64,000 bases of DNA from Mercurialis annua. Its lineage: Eukaryota > Streptophyta > Magnoliopsida > Malpighiales > Euphorbiaceae. Location of the stretch: positions 44,357,653 to 44,421,652 of the forward strand of contig NC_065572.1 in assembly GCF_937616625.2 (NCBI RefSeq), written 5' to 3'. Each line of letters begins with the position of its first letter. Position 1 is the first letter of the stretch. The notes under the pieces were generated by a model. That model was given only the letters and a program-made list of their open reading frames with translations, had not been told where the DNA came from and searched no databases. Below are positions 1 through 10,200 of this stretch, in pieces. The translations under genes and the position numbers were made by a program.

Positions 1-354
1 CTAACCATGCTTAGGTAATCGGAACAGCGCGTGAAAGAGAATTGAGACGCGACATACTAATCTAGCGTAACTTTTCACGCACAATTCGCGTAATATAACC
101 TAACCATGCTTTGATAATCAGAACGACGCGTTAAATAGACTTAAGACGCGACATACTAATCTAGCGTCACTTTTCACGTACACTTTATGTAAAGTCACCT
201 AACCATCTTTAGGTAATCGGTACAACACGTTAAAGAGAATTGAGATGCGACATACTAATCTAGCGTCGCTTTCCATGCACACTTTGCATAATATAAACTA
301 ACCATGCTTAGGTAATCGGAATGACGCGTTAAATAAACTTGAGATGGGCCATAC
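1..354. repeat. Satellite block 1 (99-bp family)
   Basis: Three to four tandem monomers of the window-wide satellite. Recognisable monomer landmarks are GACGCGTTAAAGAG, ACATACTAATCTAGCGTCAC, ACGCACACTTTGCGT and CCTAACCATGCTTAGG. The block is cut by the Ty3/gypsy insertion; its last five bases CATAC (350-354) are the left target-site duplication. The monomers resemble those near 15660-15960, including the shared variants 'ttgataatcagaacgacg' and 'gtaaagt(a/c)acc', so this is the start of a larger duplicated stretch. Confidence 0.95.
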
Positions 355-982
355 TGTTACGGATGGGCTAGGACTTCAAAAGCTTGAAGATGCTAATTTT
401 GATGGGCTTGATGAAGAGGGCAGAATGCATATCCAAGATCCGTTGAGTTTATCCCAAAGACCAATTACAAGGTCACGGGCCAAGAAGCTTCAAGAGACCT
501 TAAATGGTTATATACAAGGCTGGGCTAATCTTCAAACTTATTCAAATGAAGATTCTGAAGAATGGGCTTTGTATAACATACTTAAAGCCCATATTCAAGA
601 CTAGGGTTTATTATTTCGAATTTTACTTATTTACAAGTATGCCATTGGTGGCTGAGACATTATAAATACTTTGTTTTAGGGTTTTACAATCAGATTATGA
701 TATATTGATATTTGTTTCATAGAAACCCTTGTTTTATTCTTGTATTCATATTGAATGCTTTTCACTTATTAAGGATCTGATCAATCTTTGTGGCGTGCTA
801 GTAATTAAGATTTAAAAGACTTAATCTTGTAGGTTCTATTTACACTTGATCTTTATAATCTGATCTAGAGTGATCCTAGGATTTTGAATCAGATAGGTAT
901 TGGGTTTTTAGGTTAGTGATTATACGGGTTCTTGTGCGTTGCGTTAAGGGTTCGTATAGCCTATCACTGAAGGTTCGAATAA
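355..982 (+). repeat. 5' LTR of the gypsy element
   Basis: It begins TGTTAC and ends just before the primer site. It matches 6607-7234 over its whole length at the same size. The first ~250 bases can be read as the polyprotein's C-terminal tail, because the U3 region overlaps coding sequence in the 3' copy. A TATA box lies at 661-668. The terminal bases differ from the 3' copy, which ends in CA while this one ends in AA. Confidence 0.93.
661..668 (+). promoter_or_regulatory. TATA box in gypsy 5' LTR
   Basis: TATAAATA lies about 300 bases into the LTR and is kept in the 3' LTR (6913-6920). Transcription would start some 25-35 bases downstream, marking the U3/R boundary. The assignment is inferred from sequence and position. 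Confidence 0.65.
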
Positions 983-984
983 TT

Positions 985-996
985 TGGTATCAGAGC
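985..996 (+). other. Primer binding site, tRNA-Met type (gypsy)
   Basis: TGGTATCAGAGC sits two bases after the 5' LTR. This is the usual plant LTR-element primer site complementary to the 3' end of initiator tRNA-Met, and it fixes the LTR boundary. Confidence 0.9.
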
Positions 997-1875
997 TTTG
1001 GCTCTTGAAAATCAGGTTGGTTATCCATTTATTTCACGTGTTTGATTTAGTGTTCTTGTTCTTAAATTTGTTGTTTAAAGAAAAAAAACAAAAAAAAAAG
1101 AGAAAAGGATAAAAAAAAAAGTACAAAAAAAGAGAGAAAAGGAATCTGAAATCTTGAAGAAGTTATAAGGTCTTTTGTTGGTTTTGATATTTGTGAGTTT
1201 GATTGCAAAAATTAATGTGTGCAAGTGAAGTGGTGGAAATCAAGAGCATTAAAGGGATTATTAAATTGCAAATCAGTTCTGAATTTTTTTTCTAATCTAA
1301 AGGGGATTTGTATTGAGTTTAAGGCTGTTTTAAGTGATTTATTTGAGAAATTCGAATTTGAAAGGATGGACACCATATAAGATAATTTCAATTCAGATTA
1401 AAGTTTTCTAGGCTTTCTTTGATTACTTTCCAAATTGCTATTCTTTACCTTTTTTTTTCTTCTTGTTTCCTAGACATATTCTTGCATCTAGATATTTCTT
1501 TTATTTGTCTTTTGATTCCATTTGAGTTTTCTTTTCTTTCAATTCGGTTTTCTTTGATCTGGATACACATTTGCTGTTTTCTTGATATATATTGCGTTTT
1601 TTTGCTTCTTAAGTTTTCTAGGCTTTCTTTGATTATTAGTATTTCATAAGGTTTGGTTGGAAATTTGTAGTTGAACTGATTCACATAAGAATACTTAATA
1701 TAAAGCTTAAGTGGTGTGAGTTAAGCCTTGTGAGATCATTATTTTTGTGTGTTAAACACGAGTGAACAACCCCATCTTTTGAGTGCAAACACGTGAGGGA
1801 GTGTGTGAGGAATCTGTTTGCTCTTAACTTTTTTTTTGTTTTGCTATTCTGCCATCTTTCTTTTTCAGGGTCACT
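997..1875 (+). other. Untranslated leader of the gypsy element
   Basis: This stretch of about 880 bases lies between the primer site and the presumed gag start. It holds A-rich runs (about 1080-1140) and T-rich sequence (about 1440-1620). The short frames in the T-rich part encode only Phe/Ile/Leu-rich low-complexity peptides and are not credible genes. A packaging signal may lie here but I cannot identify one. Confidence 0.7.
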
Positions 1876-2362
1876 ATGTCAAGTGGATCAACGAGTGAAC
1901 GAGTTGGTGATGATACAACTAGGTTACCTCATGAAGGTATTCCTTTAGCATAATTTCAAGAAAATGAAAGAGTAAATGAGTATGGCTAATCTGGTTGAAA
2001 GATTAGAAAGAATGGAGCTTAATAATCAGACTTTGCAAGAGCAACTTGCTGCAATTGCTGGGGTAGTAGGTGCAAATCGACAAGAAGTGAGGGAAAATGC
2101 TCCAAATTTGGGTTTAAATTCAATAAATGGGAGAGCTAATGTACCTAATGTGGGAGTGAACATGAGAGTTCATAATAATGGGCATCATCAACATGTTGAT
2201 TATGACGATTATCATGAGTTTGGTCGGCATGAACCTAACTTAGGTAGAGGATTTATTGCTGGTCCCGGTGCGAGGAGAAACCCTAATATTGGTAGAGGCA
2301 ATCCAGGTGGTCATTATGGTGGCAATTGGCATAATAATCACGATGATGTGATAGAAACCTAG
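1876..2362 (+). pseudogene. gypsy gag, N-terminal part, broken
   Basis: The most likely gag start is the ATG at 1876, followed by a Ser/Thr-rich opening. The frame stops at TAA 1951-1953. Reading resumes in another frame (ATG 1976) with a Leu/Glu-rich, coiled-coil-like stretch, then a Gly/Asn/His-rich linker, and ends at TAG 2360-2362. The true gag frame (same frame as 1876) picks up again at about 2359, running straight into the conserved gag core. The N-terminal gag therefore carries one nonsense codon and two frame changes. Gag would form the cytoplasmic virus-like particle. The start is inferred from frame agreement with the downstream core. Confidence 0.7.
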
Positions 2363-3501
2363 GTAGCATCAAATTTCAAATTCCTAATTTTGCCGGTAAG
2401 ACTAACCCTAAAGCCTATTTGGAGTGGGAGAAAAGGGTAGATCTCATTTTTGATTGCCATAATTTTTCTGATGAGAAGCAAATGAAGTTAGTGGTTAGTC
2501 ATTTTACTGAATATGCCATTATGTGGTATGAACAAATGGTAATAGCTCGGCGCAGAAGTGGAGAAAATTCTATTAATAGTTGGGTAGCTCTTAAGGATGT
2601 GATGAAAAGAAGATTTGTACCTTTATATTATCAAAGAGAGCTGTACCAAAAACTTCAGTACTTAAGACAAGGTACAAAGAATATTGAGGATTACTTTAAA
2701 GAATTGGAGATGTTAATGGTTAGGCTAGATTTACATGAGGAAATGGAAGCAACCATGTCTCGTTTTCTTAGAGGAATGAATAAGGAGATTGCTGACCGGG
2801 TTGAATTAAACCATTATAGAGAGATTGAAGAGATGGTGCATCTCGCCATCAAGATTGAGAAGCAATTAAAACAAAACTGGACAGCCAAGTCTAATTGGAC
2901 ATCAAATGCAAATTCCAATTCGAATTGGGGTGCTACTTCAAATTCAAAACCTAATTGGGGTGGATCTTCAAAGAGCGAAAAATTTGATTCTAACAAATCT
3001 GTTTTGCAGGATTCTAAGCAAAAAGGAGTGGCAGATCCAAAGAGTTCATTCAAATCTGAGACACCTATGGTAAGAAACCGAGATATAAAATGTTTCAAGT
3101 GCCTAGGTAATGGTCATATTGCTTCACAATGTCCAAATCGAAGAGCAATGGTGCTCAAAGATCACGGTGATATTGAGACTGAAAGTGACGAAAGTGATAA
3201 TGAAGAGATTCCATCACAAGAAAATTGTAGTGATGATGGTATTGAAGAACCAATGCGAGGCGATTTGTTGGTTGCTAGACGTACACTTAGTGTACAAATG
3301 AAGGATGGAAATGACTTAGAGCAGCAAAGGGACAACATTTTTCACACAAGATGCCATGTACAAGGTAAGATTTGCAACCTTATTATTGATAGTGGTAGTT
3401 GTACTAATGTTGCTAGTATTGCTATGGTTCGAAAGTTAAATTTGACTGTCATACCTCATCCTAGACCATATAGATTGCTTTGGCTTAATAATTGTGGTTA
3501 G
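2359..3501 (+). pseudogene. gypsy gag core, zinc knuckle and start of protease
   Basis: A long open frame (ATG within it at 2419) begins with a typical retrotransposon gag domain (Trp-Glu, 'MWYEQ' and 'YFKELEMLM' blocks), followed by an Asn/Ser-rich linker. A CX2CX4HX4C zinc knuckle lies at 3091-3132 and would bind RNA during packaging. The aspartic protease active site, Asp-Ser-Gly, is at 3388-3396. The frame is cut by TAG at 3499-3501, inside the protease domain, and continues in the same frame at 3502. That makes the lesion a point nonsense mutation rather than an indel. Confidence 0.9.
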
Positions 3502-4560
3502 ATTAAAGTGACTAAACATGTTATTGTATCATTCACAATTGGTAGATATTCTGATGAGGTGCTATGTGATGTAGTACCAATGCATGTTGGACATATCTTA
3601 TTGGGTAGACCATGGCAATTTGATAGAAAATCTATACATGATGGTTTCCTTAATAGATATAGTTTTGCAAAGGATGGAAGAAAAGTTACATTAACACCTC
3701 TTTCTCCTAAGGATGTGTATGATGATCAGTGCAAAATTGAGAGAGAAAGAGCTGAAACTGAAAATAGCAAATGTATTGACGAATCACTAAAGAGTGATAA
3801 AAACAATGGTATTCAATCAAGTGAGAAATCAAAACACAACAGGGGTAGCTTTTTAGCTAGAGAAGGCGAAATTAGGCATGCATTGCATTCTAATAGGGTA
3901 GTGTTTGTGGTTACTTACAAGGATATATATTTGAACACTTCTGATCTTGATCTTGCCTTGCCAAGAGAATTTTGTTATTTGTTGCAGGAATTTGATGACG
4001 TTTTTCCCGATGATATGCCAAGTGGTTTACCACCTGAAAGAGGCATTGAGCATCAAAGTGATTTTGTACCGGGGGCTGCCATACCAAATAGACCAGCCTA
4101 TAGAAGTAACCCTGAAGAGACAAAGGAACTTCAAAGGCAAGTGTATGATTTAATGGAAAAAGCGTATGTTAGAGAGAGCTTAAGTCCATGTGCGGTTCCT
4201 GTGATTCTGGTTCCAAAAAAAGATGGCACGTGGAGAATGTGTGTGGATTGTCGTGCAATTAATAAGATAACGGTAAAGTATCGTCATCATATCTCTAGGT
4301 TAGATGATATGCTTGATGAATTGCATGGTGCATGTGTTTTTACTAAGATTGATTTACGATCTGGTTATTATCAAATTCGCATGAAAAATGGGGATGAGTG
4401 GAAAACTGCCTTTAAGACCAAGTATGGGCTGTATGAGTGGCTAGTTAAGCCATTTGGGCTTACAAATGCACCTAGTACATTCATGAGATTGATGAACCAT
4501 GTCTTGCGTGAATTTCTTGGTAAATTTGTGGTTGTTTATTTTGATGATATTTTTAGTTTA
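3502..4560 (+). pseudogene. gypsy protease end and reverse transcriptase, N-terminal part
   Basis: This continues the same frame as gag, with an internal ATG at 3508. It completes the protease ('HILLGRPW' block near 3590-3615), crosses a Lys/Asn-rich linker and enters the RT domain. RT landmarks are 'LVPKKDGTWRMCVD', 'TKIDLRSGYYQI' with the first catalytic Asp, '[15 protein letters not shown]', and the catalytic YFDD box at 4537-4548. The frame is lost within about 15 bases after YFDD and stops at 4570-4572. The catalytic residues themselves are present, so RT is inactivated by the frame change, not by loss of the active site. Confidence 0.92.
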
Positions 4561-5134
4561 CTCCAGGTCTGATTCTGATCATATAATCCATGTTAGGGCT
4601 TCTTTAGAAGTTCTTCGAAAAGACAAGTTGTTCGCCAATCTGAAGAAGTGTAGTTTTTGTTTAGATCGAGTCAATTTTCTTGTATTTATTGTTAGTTCTA
4701 ATGGTTTGGAGGTTGATACTGAAAAGGTGAAAGCTATTCATGAATGGCCAAAACCAACTAATGTGAGTCAATTAAGGAGTTTTCATGGATTGGCTAGCTT
4801 TTACAAGCGTTTCATTAAAGATTTTAGTACTTTAACTGCACCTTTGAATGAATTAGTGAAGAAAAATGTTGCTTTTAATTGGGGTGATGCACAAGAACAT
4901 GCTTTTAATTTACTTAAAGAAAAATTGTGTAGTGCACCTTTCTTAGTTTTGCCTAATTTTGATAAAATATTTGAGATTGAATGTGATGCAAGTGGCGTTG
5001 GAACTAGGGCTGTATTGATGCAAGAGGGGCGTCAAATTTGCTTCTTTAGTGAGAAACTAAATGGGGCAGCCTTGAATTACCCAACATATGACAAGGAGTT
5101 GTTTGCCTTGGTACGCGCACTTCAGACATGGTAA
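4549..5134 (+). pseudogene. gypsy RT thumb/connection and RNase H N-terminal part, shifted frame
   Basis: This reads in the second frame from just after the RT catalytic box to TAA at 5132-5134. It holds the RT thumb ('[15 protein letters not shown]'), the conserved '[13 protein letters not shown]' block and the RNase H start, with catalytic Asp in 'ECDAS' (about 4980-4995) and Glu in 'YDKELFAL'. The stop at 5132 replaces what is normally a Gln codon after 'LQTW', and a one-base loss within the next 15 bases restores the original frame. Two lesions therefore sit side by side at about 5132-5145. Confidence 0.88.
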
Positions 5135-6615
5135 CACTATTGTGGCCTAAGGAGTTCGTGATTCACACTGATCATGAATCCTTGAAACATCTAAAAGGGC
5201 AAGATAAGTTGAATCGAATACATGCTAAATGGATGGAGTTCGTCGATACCTTTCCTTATGTCATCAAGTACAAGAAAGGTAAAGAAAATGTGGTTGCCGA
5301 TGCACTTTCTAGAAGGTATGCACTTCTTAATACTCTTGATTCTAAATTGTTAGGTTTTGAGTATATTAAGGATTTGTACAAAGATGATATTGATTTTCGC
5401 AATGTGTATGGAACCTGTATTAATGGGAATGCATTTGATGATTTTTATGTTTTTGACCGATTTTTGTTTAAAAAGAACAGATTGTGTGTGCCTAGTTGTT
5501 CTTTGCGTTTGTTGTTGATAAACGAAGCACATAGTGGTGGACTGATGGGTCACTTTGGGGTTAGTAAGACTTATGCTATTATTTGTGATCATTTCTTTTG
5601 GCATGGCATGAAACGAGATGTTCATAAAGTGTGTAGTAAATGTATTGTTTGCATGCAAGCTAAGTCCAAACTGAAACCTCATGGATTATATGCACCTTTA
5701 CCCATACCTGATATGCGTTGGACAGATTTGTCTATGGACTTTGTACTTGGTTTGCCAAGAACTAGGAAGGGTAAGGATAGTATTTTTGTTGTGGTTGATC
5801 GTTTTAGCAAGATGGCACACTTTATACCATGCCATAAAACTGATGATGCTTGTCATATTGCTGATTTGTTCTTTCGGGAAGTTGTGCGTTTACATGGAAT
5901 ACCTAAGACAATTGTCAGTGATAGGGATACACAATTTCTTAGTCATTTTCGGCGTGTTGTGTGGGCTAAATTGGGTACTAAATTACTATTTTCTACTACT
6001 TGCCATCCACAAACAGATGGGCAAACTGAGGTGGTTAATAGAACCATGGTGCAATTGCTTCGCTCTTTGATTTCTAAGAATTTAAAATTTTGGGAGGATT
6101 TATTACCATATGTCGAATTTGCATATAATAGGGCTGTTCATAGCACTACACACACTTCACCTTTTGAAATTGTGTATGGTTTTAAACCGTTGTCTCCAAT
6201 TGATTTAATTCCTTTGCCTATGACTAACCTTGTTAGTGCTGATGGTGTTTCTAAGGCTGATTTGGTTCAAAAGATGCACAAACAGGTGAAAGAAAGAATT
6301 GAGAAGCAAAATGAAAACGTGGCTAGGCGAATGAATAAAGGAAAAAGGCGCATTATTTTCCAACCTGGTGATTGGGTTTGGGTTCATTTTCGAAAGGAAA
6401 GGTTTCCAAACCAACGAATGTCAAAATTGAGTCCAAGGGGAGATGGTCCATTTCAAGTGCTGGAAAGAATCAATGACAATGCCTACAAGATTGATTTAAA
6501 GGGTGAGTATAATGTTAGTGGTACATTCAATGTTGCTGACTTAACTCCTTTTGATGTAGGCGATGAGCTTGATTCGAGGACGAATCATCCAAAAAGAAGG
6601 AGGGAATGTTACTGA
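5135..6615 (+). pseudogene. gypsy RNase H end and integrase
   Basis: This intact stretch of about 490 codons holds the end of RNase H ('[12 protein letters not shown]' and '[11 protein letters not shown]' acidic residues), then integrase. The integrase has an H2C2 zinc domain (His pair near 5530-5555, CX2C near 5635-5655) and the catalytic core with Asp 5737-5739, Asp 5920-5922 and Glu 6028-6030, an exact D,D35E spacing. It ends with a GPY/F-type module ('[17 protein letters not shown]'). I see no canonical chromodomain. The frame stops at 6613-6615, seven bases inside the 3' LTR. The integrase is the best preserved part of the element. Confidence 0.9.
6591..6606 (+). other. Polypurine tract (gypsy)
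   Basis: An uninterrupted purine run (AAAAAGAAGGAGGGAA) lies directly before the 3' LTR start TGTTAC. This is the plus-strand priming site expected at this position. Confidence 0.85.
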
Positions 6616-7234
6616 TGGGCTAGGACTTCAAAAGCTTGAAGATGCTAATTTTGATGGGCTTGATGAAGAGGGCAGAATGCATATCCAAGATCCGTTGAGT
6701 TTATCCCAAGGACCAATTACAAGGTCACGGGCCAAGAAGCTTCAAGAGACCTTAAATGGTTATATACAAGGCTGGGCTAATCTTCAAACTTATTCAAATG
6801 AAGATTCTGAAGAATGGGCTTTGTATAACATACTTAAAGCCCATATTCAAGACTAGGGTTTATTATTTCGAATTTTACTTATTTACAAGTATGCCATTGG
6901 CGGCTGAGACATTATAAATACTTTGTTTTAGGGTATTACAATCAGATTATGATATATTGATATTTGTTTCATAGAAACCCTTGTTTTATTCTTGTATTCA
7001 TATTGAATGCTTTTCACTTATCAAGGATCTGATCAATCTTTGTGGCGTGCTAGTAATTAGGATTTAAAAGACTTAATCTTTTAGGTTCTATTTACACTTG
7101 ATCTTTATAATCTGATCTAGAGTGATCCCAGGGTTTTAAATCAGATAGGTATTGGGTTTTTAGGTTAGTGATTATACGGGTTCTTGTGCGTTGCATTAAG
7201 GGTTTGTATAGCCTATCGCTGAAGGTTCATATCA
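6607..7234 (+). repeat. 3' LTR of the gypsy element, with coding overlap
   Basis: This 628-bp LTR is the partner of 355-982 and ends in CA before the TSD. Its first ~250 bases carry an open frame to a stop at 6854-6856, encoding an acidic stretch, then 'GPITRSRAKKLQETLNGYI', then an acidic end. That resembles the C-terminal tails of plant gypsy polyproteins, so pol originally ran into U3. It is now out of frame with the integrase. Confidence 0.9.
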
Positions 7235-10200
7235 CATACTAAAGTTTGTTACTTTTCACGAACACTTTTCGTGAAGTAACCTAACCATCCTTAGGTAATC
7301 GGTACAATGCGTTAAAGAGACTTGAGACACGACATACTAATGTAGCGTCATTTTTCACGCACACTTTTCGTAAAATTACCTAACCATGCTTAGATAATCG
7401 GAACGACGCGTTAAAGAGACTTCAGAGGCGACATACTAATCTAGCGTTACTTTTCACGCAAACTTTGCGTACTATTACCTAACCATGCTTAGGAAATCGG
7501 AACAACGTATTAAAGAGACTTGAGTAGCAACATATTAATCTAGCATAACTTTTCACGCACACTTTGCATAATATAACCTAACCAATCGGAAAGACGCGTT
7601 AAAGAGACTTGAGACGCGACATACTAATCTAGCGTCCCTTTTCACGCACACTTCACGTAATATAACCTAACCATGCTTAGGTAATCAGAATACGCATTAA
7701 AGAGACTTGAGACGCGTCATACTAATCTAGCGTCACTTTTCACGCACACTTTGCGTAAAATAACCTAACCATGCCTAGGTAATCGGAACGACGCGTTAAA
7801 AAGACTTAAGATGCTACATACTAATACATTGTCACTTTTCTCGCACACTTTGCGTAATATGTAATCTAACCATTCTTAGGTAATCAGAACGACGCGTTAG
7901 AGACACTTGTGACGCGACATAAGCACATTAATCGAAACGACGCGTTAAAGAGACTTGAAACGCGCCATACTAATCCAGCGTCACTTATTACGCACGCTTT
8001 GCGTAATATCACCTAACCATGCTTAGGTAATCAGAACGACGCATCATAGAGACTTGAGTAGCGACATATTAATCTAGCGTAACATTTCACGCACACTTTG
8101 CGTAATATAACCTAACTATGCTTAGGTAATCGGAATGACGGGTTAATCAGCATGGTAATCAAAACGACGCGTTAAAGAGACTTGAGACGCAAGATACTAA
8201 TATAGAATCACTTTTTCACACAGACATTGCGTAATATAACCTAACCATGCTTAGGTAAACGGAACGACGCGTTAAAGAGCATTGAGATGCGACATACTAA
8301 TCTAGCGTCACTTTTCACGCACACCTTGCGTAACATAAACAAACCATGGTTAGGTAATTAGAACGACATAATAAAGAGACTTGAGACGCGATATACTAAT
8401 CTACCATCACTTTTAAAACACTTCGCGTAATATAAGCTTTTCATGCTTAGGTAATTGGAACGACGTGTTAAAGAGACTTGAGACGCGATATACTAATATA
8501 CCGTCACTTTTTTACGTACACTTTGCGTAATATAACCTAACCATGCTTAGGAAATCGGAACGACGTGTTAAAGAGACTTGACACGAGTCATATAATCTAG
8601 CGTCACTTTTCACGCACACTTTGCGTAATATAACCTAACCATGCTTAGGAAATCGGAACGACGCGTTAGTGAGACTTGAGGTAGGATATACTGATCTAGT
8701 GTCACTTTTCACGCACACTTTGCGTAATATAACTTAACCATGCTTAGGTAATCACAATGACGAGTTAAAGAGACTTGTGACGCGTGATAAGCATGGTAAT
8801 CGAAACGACGCGTTAAAGAGACTTGAGACACGACATACTAATATAACGTCACTTTTCATGCACACTTTGCGTGATATAACCTAACCATGCTTAGATAATC
8901 GGAACGATGCGTAAGAGAGACTTGTGACGCGACATAAGTATGGTAATCGAAACAACGCGTTAAAGAGACTTGAGATGCGACATACTAATCTAGCGTCACT
9001 TTTAACGCACTCTTTGCGTAATATAACCTAACCATGCTTAGGTAATCGGAACGACGCATTAAAGAGACTTGAGACTGGACATACTAATCTAGCGTCACTT
9101 TTCACGCACACTTTGCGTAATATAACCTAGCCTTGCTTCGGTAATCAGAACGACACGTTAAAGAAACTTGAGATGCGACGTACTAATCTAACGTATCTTT
9201 TAGCGCACACTTTGCGTAACATAACCTAACGATGCTTAGGTAATCGGAACGACGCGTTAGAGAGACTTGAGGTAGGATATACTGATCTAGCGTCACTTTT
9301 AACGCACACTTTGCGTAATATAACATAATCATCTTAGGAAATCGGAACGACGTGTTAGAGAGACTTGACACGTGACATACTAATTTAGCATTTCTTTTCA
9401 CGCACACTTTGCGTAATATAACCTAACCATGCTTGGGAAATTGGAAGGACCGTTAGAGAGACTTGAGATGCGATATACTAATCTAGCATCACTTTTGACG
9501 CACACTCTGCGTAATATAACCGAACCATGCTTAGGTAATCATAACGACGCATTAAAGAGACTTGTGACGCAACATAAGAATGGTAATCGAAACGACGCGT
9601 TAAAGAGACTTATGACGCGACATACAAATCGAGCATCACTTTTCACGCTCACTTTGTGTAAAATAACCGAACCATGCTTAAGTAACCGGAACGACACGTT
9701 AAAGAGACCTGAGACGCGGCATACTAATCTAGCGTCACTTTTCACGCACACTTTGCGTAATATAACCTAACCATGCTTAGTCGGAACAACGCGTTAAATA
9801 GAATTGAGACGCGATATACTAATCTAGCGTCACTTTTCAAGCAAACTTTGCGTACTATAACCTAACCATGTTTAGGTAATCGCAACACCGCTTTAAATCG
9901 ACTTGAGACGCAACATACTAAATAACTGTGACTTTTCACGCACACTTTGCGTAATATAACCTAACCATTCTTAGGAAATCGGAACGACGCGTTAGAGAGA
10001 CTTGAGGTAGGATATACTAATCTAGCGTCACTTTTCACGCACACTTTGCGTAATATAAGCTAACTATGCTTAGGTAATCGTAACGACGCGTTAAAGAGAC
10101 TTGTGACGCGAGATAAGCATGGTAATCGAAACGACGCGTTAAAAAGACTTGAGACGCGACATACTAATCCAGTGTTACTTTTCACGCACACTTTGCGTAA

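Larger units (their letters stand above)
355..7234 (+). mobile_element. Ty3/gypsy LTR retrotransposon, complete structure, broken coding
   Basis: A 6880-bp element has two 628-bp LTRs, a tRNA-Met primer site just after the 5' LTR, a purine-rich tract just before the 3' LTR, and a perfect 5-bp target duplication CATAC at 350-354 and 7235-7239. Coding order is gag, zinc knuckle, protease, RT, RNase H, integrase. Having integrase last is the Ty3/gypsy order. Reading is interrupted by several stops and frame changes, so this copy cannot make its own polyprotein. By eye the LTRs differ at about 16 of 628 positions (about 2.5%), so the insertion is fairly recent despite the coding damage. It lies inside one of two duplicated satellite stretches. 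Confidence 0.95.

Noticed and set aside
1419..1684. Membrane-protein-like frame in the gypsy leader
   Set aside because: It comes from a T-rich low-complexity leader; hydrophobicity follows from TTT/ATT codons, and an antisense frame of equal length exists.
9429..9770. Open frames of 60-113 codons inside satellite blocks, on both strands (also 12348, 18208, 22565, 45575, 62117 and others)
   Set aside because: They share the same repeated peptide because they read through the same monomers. They have no start context or conserved domain, and they change with every indel in the array.
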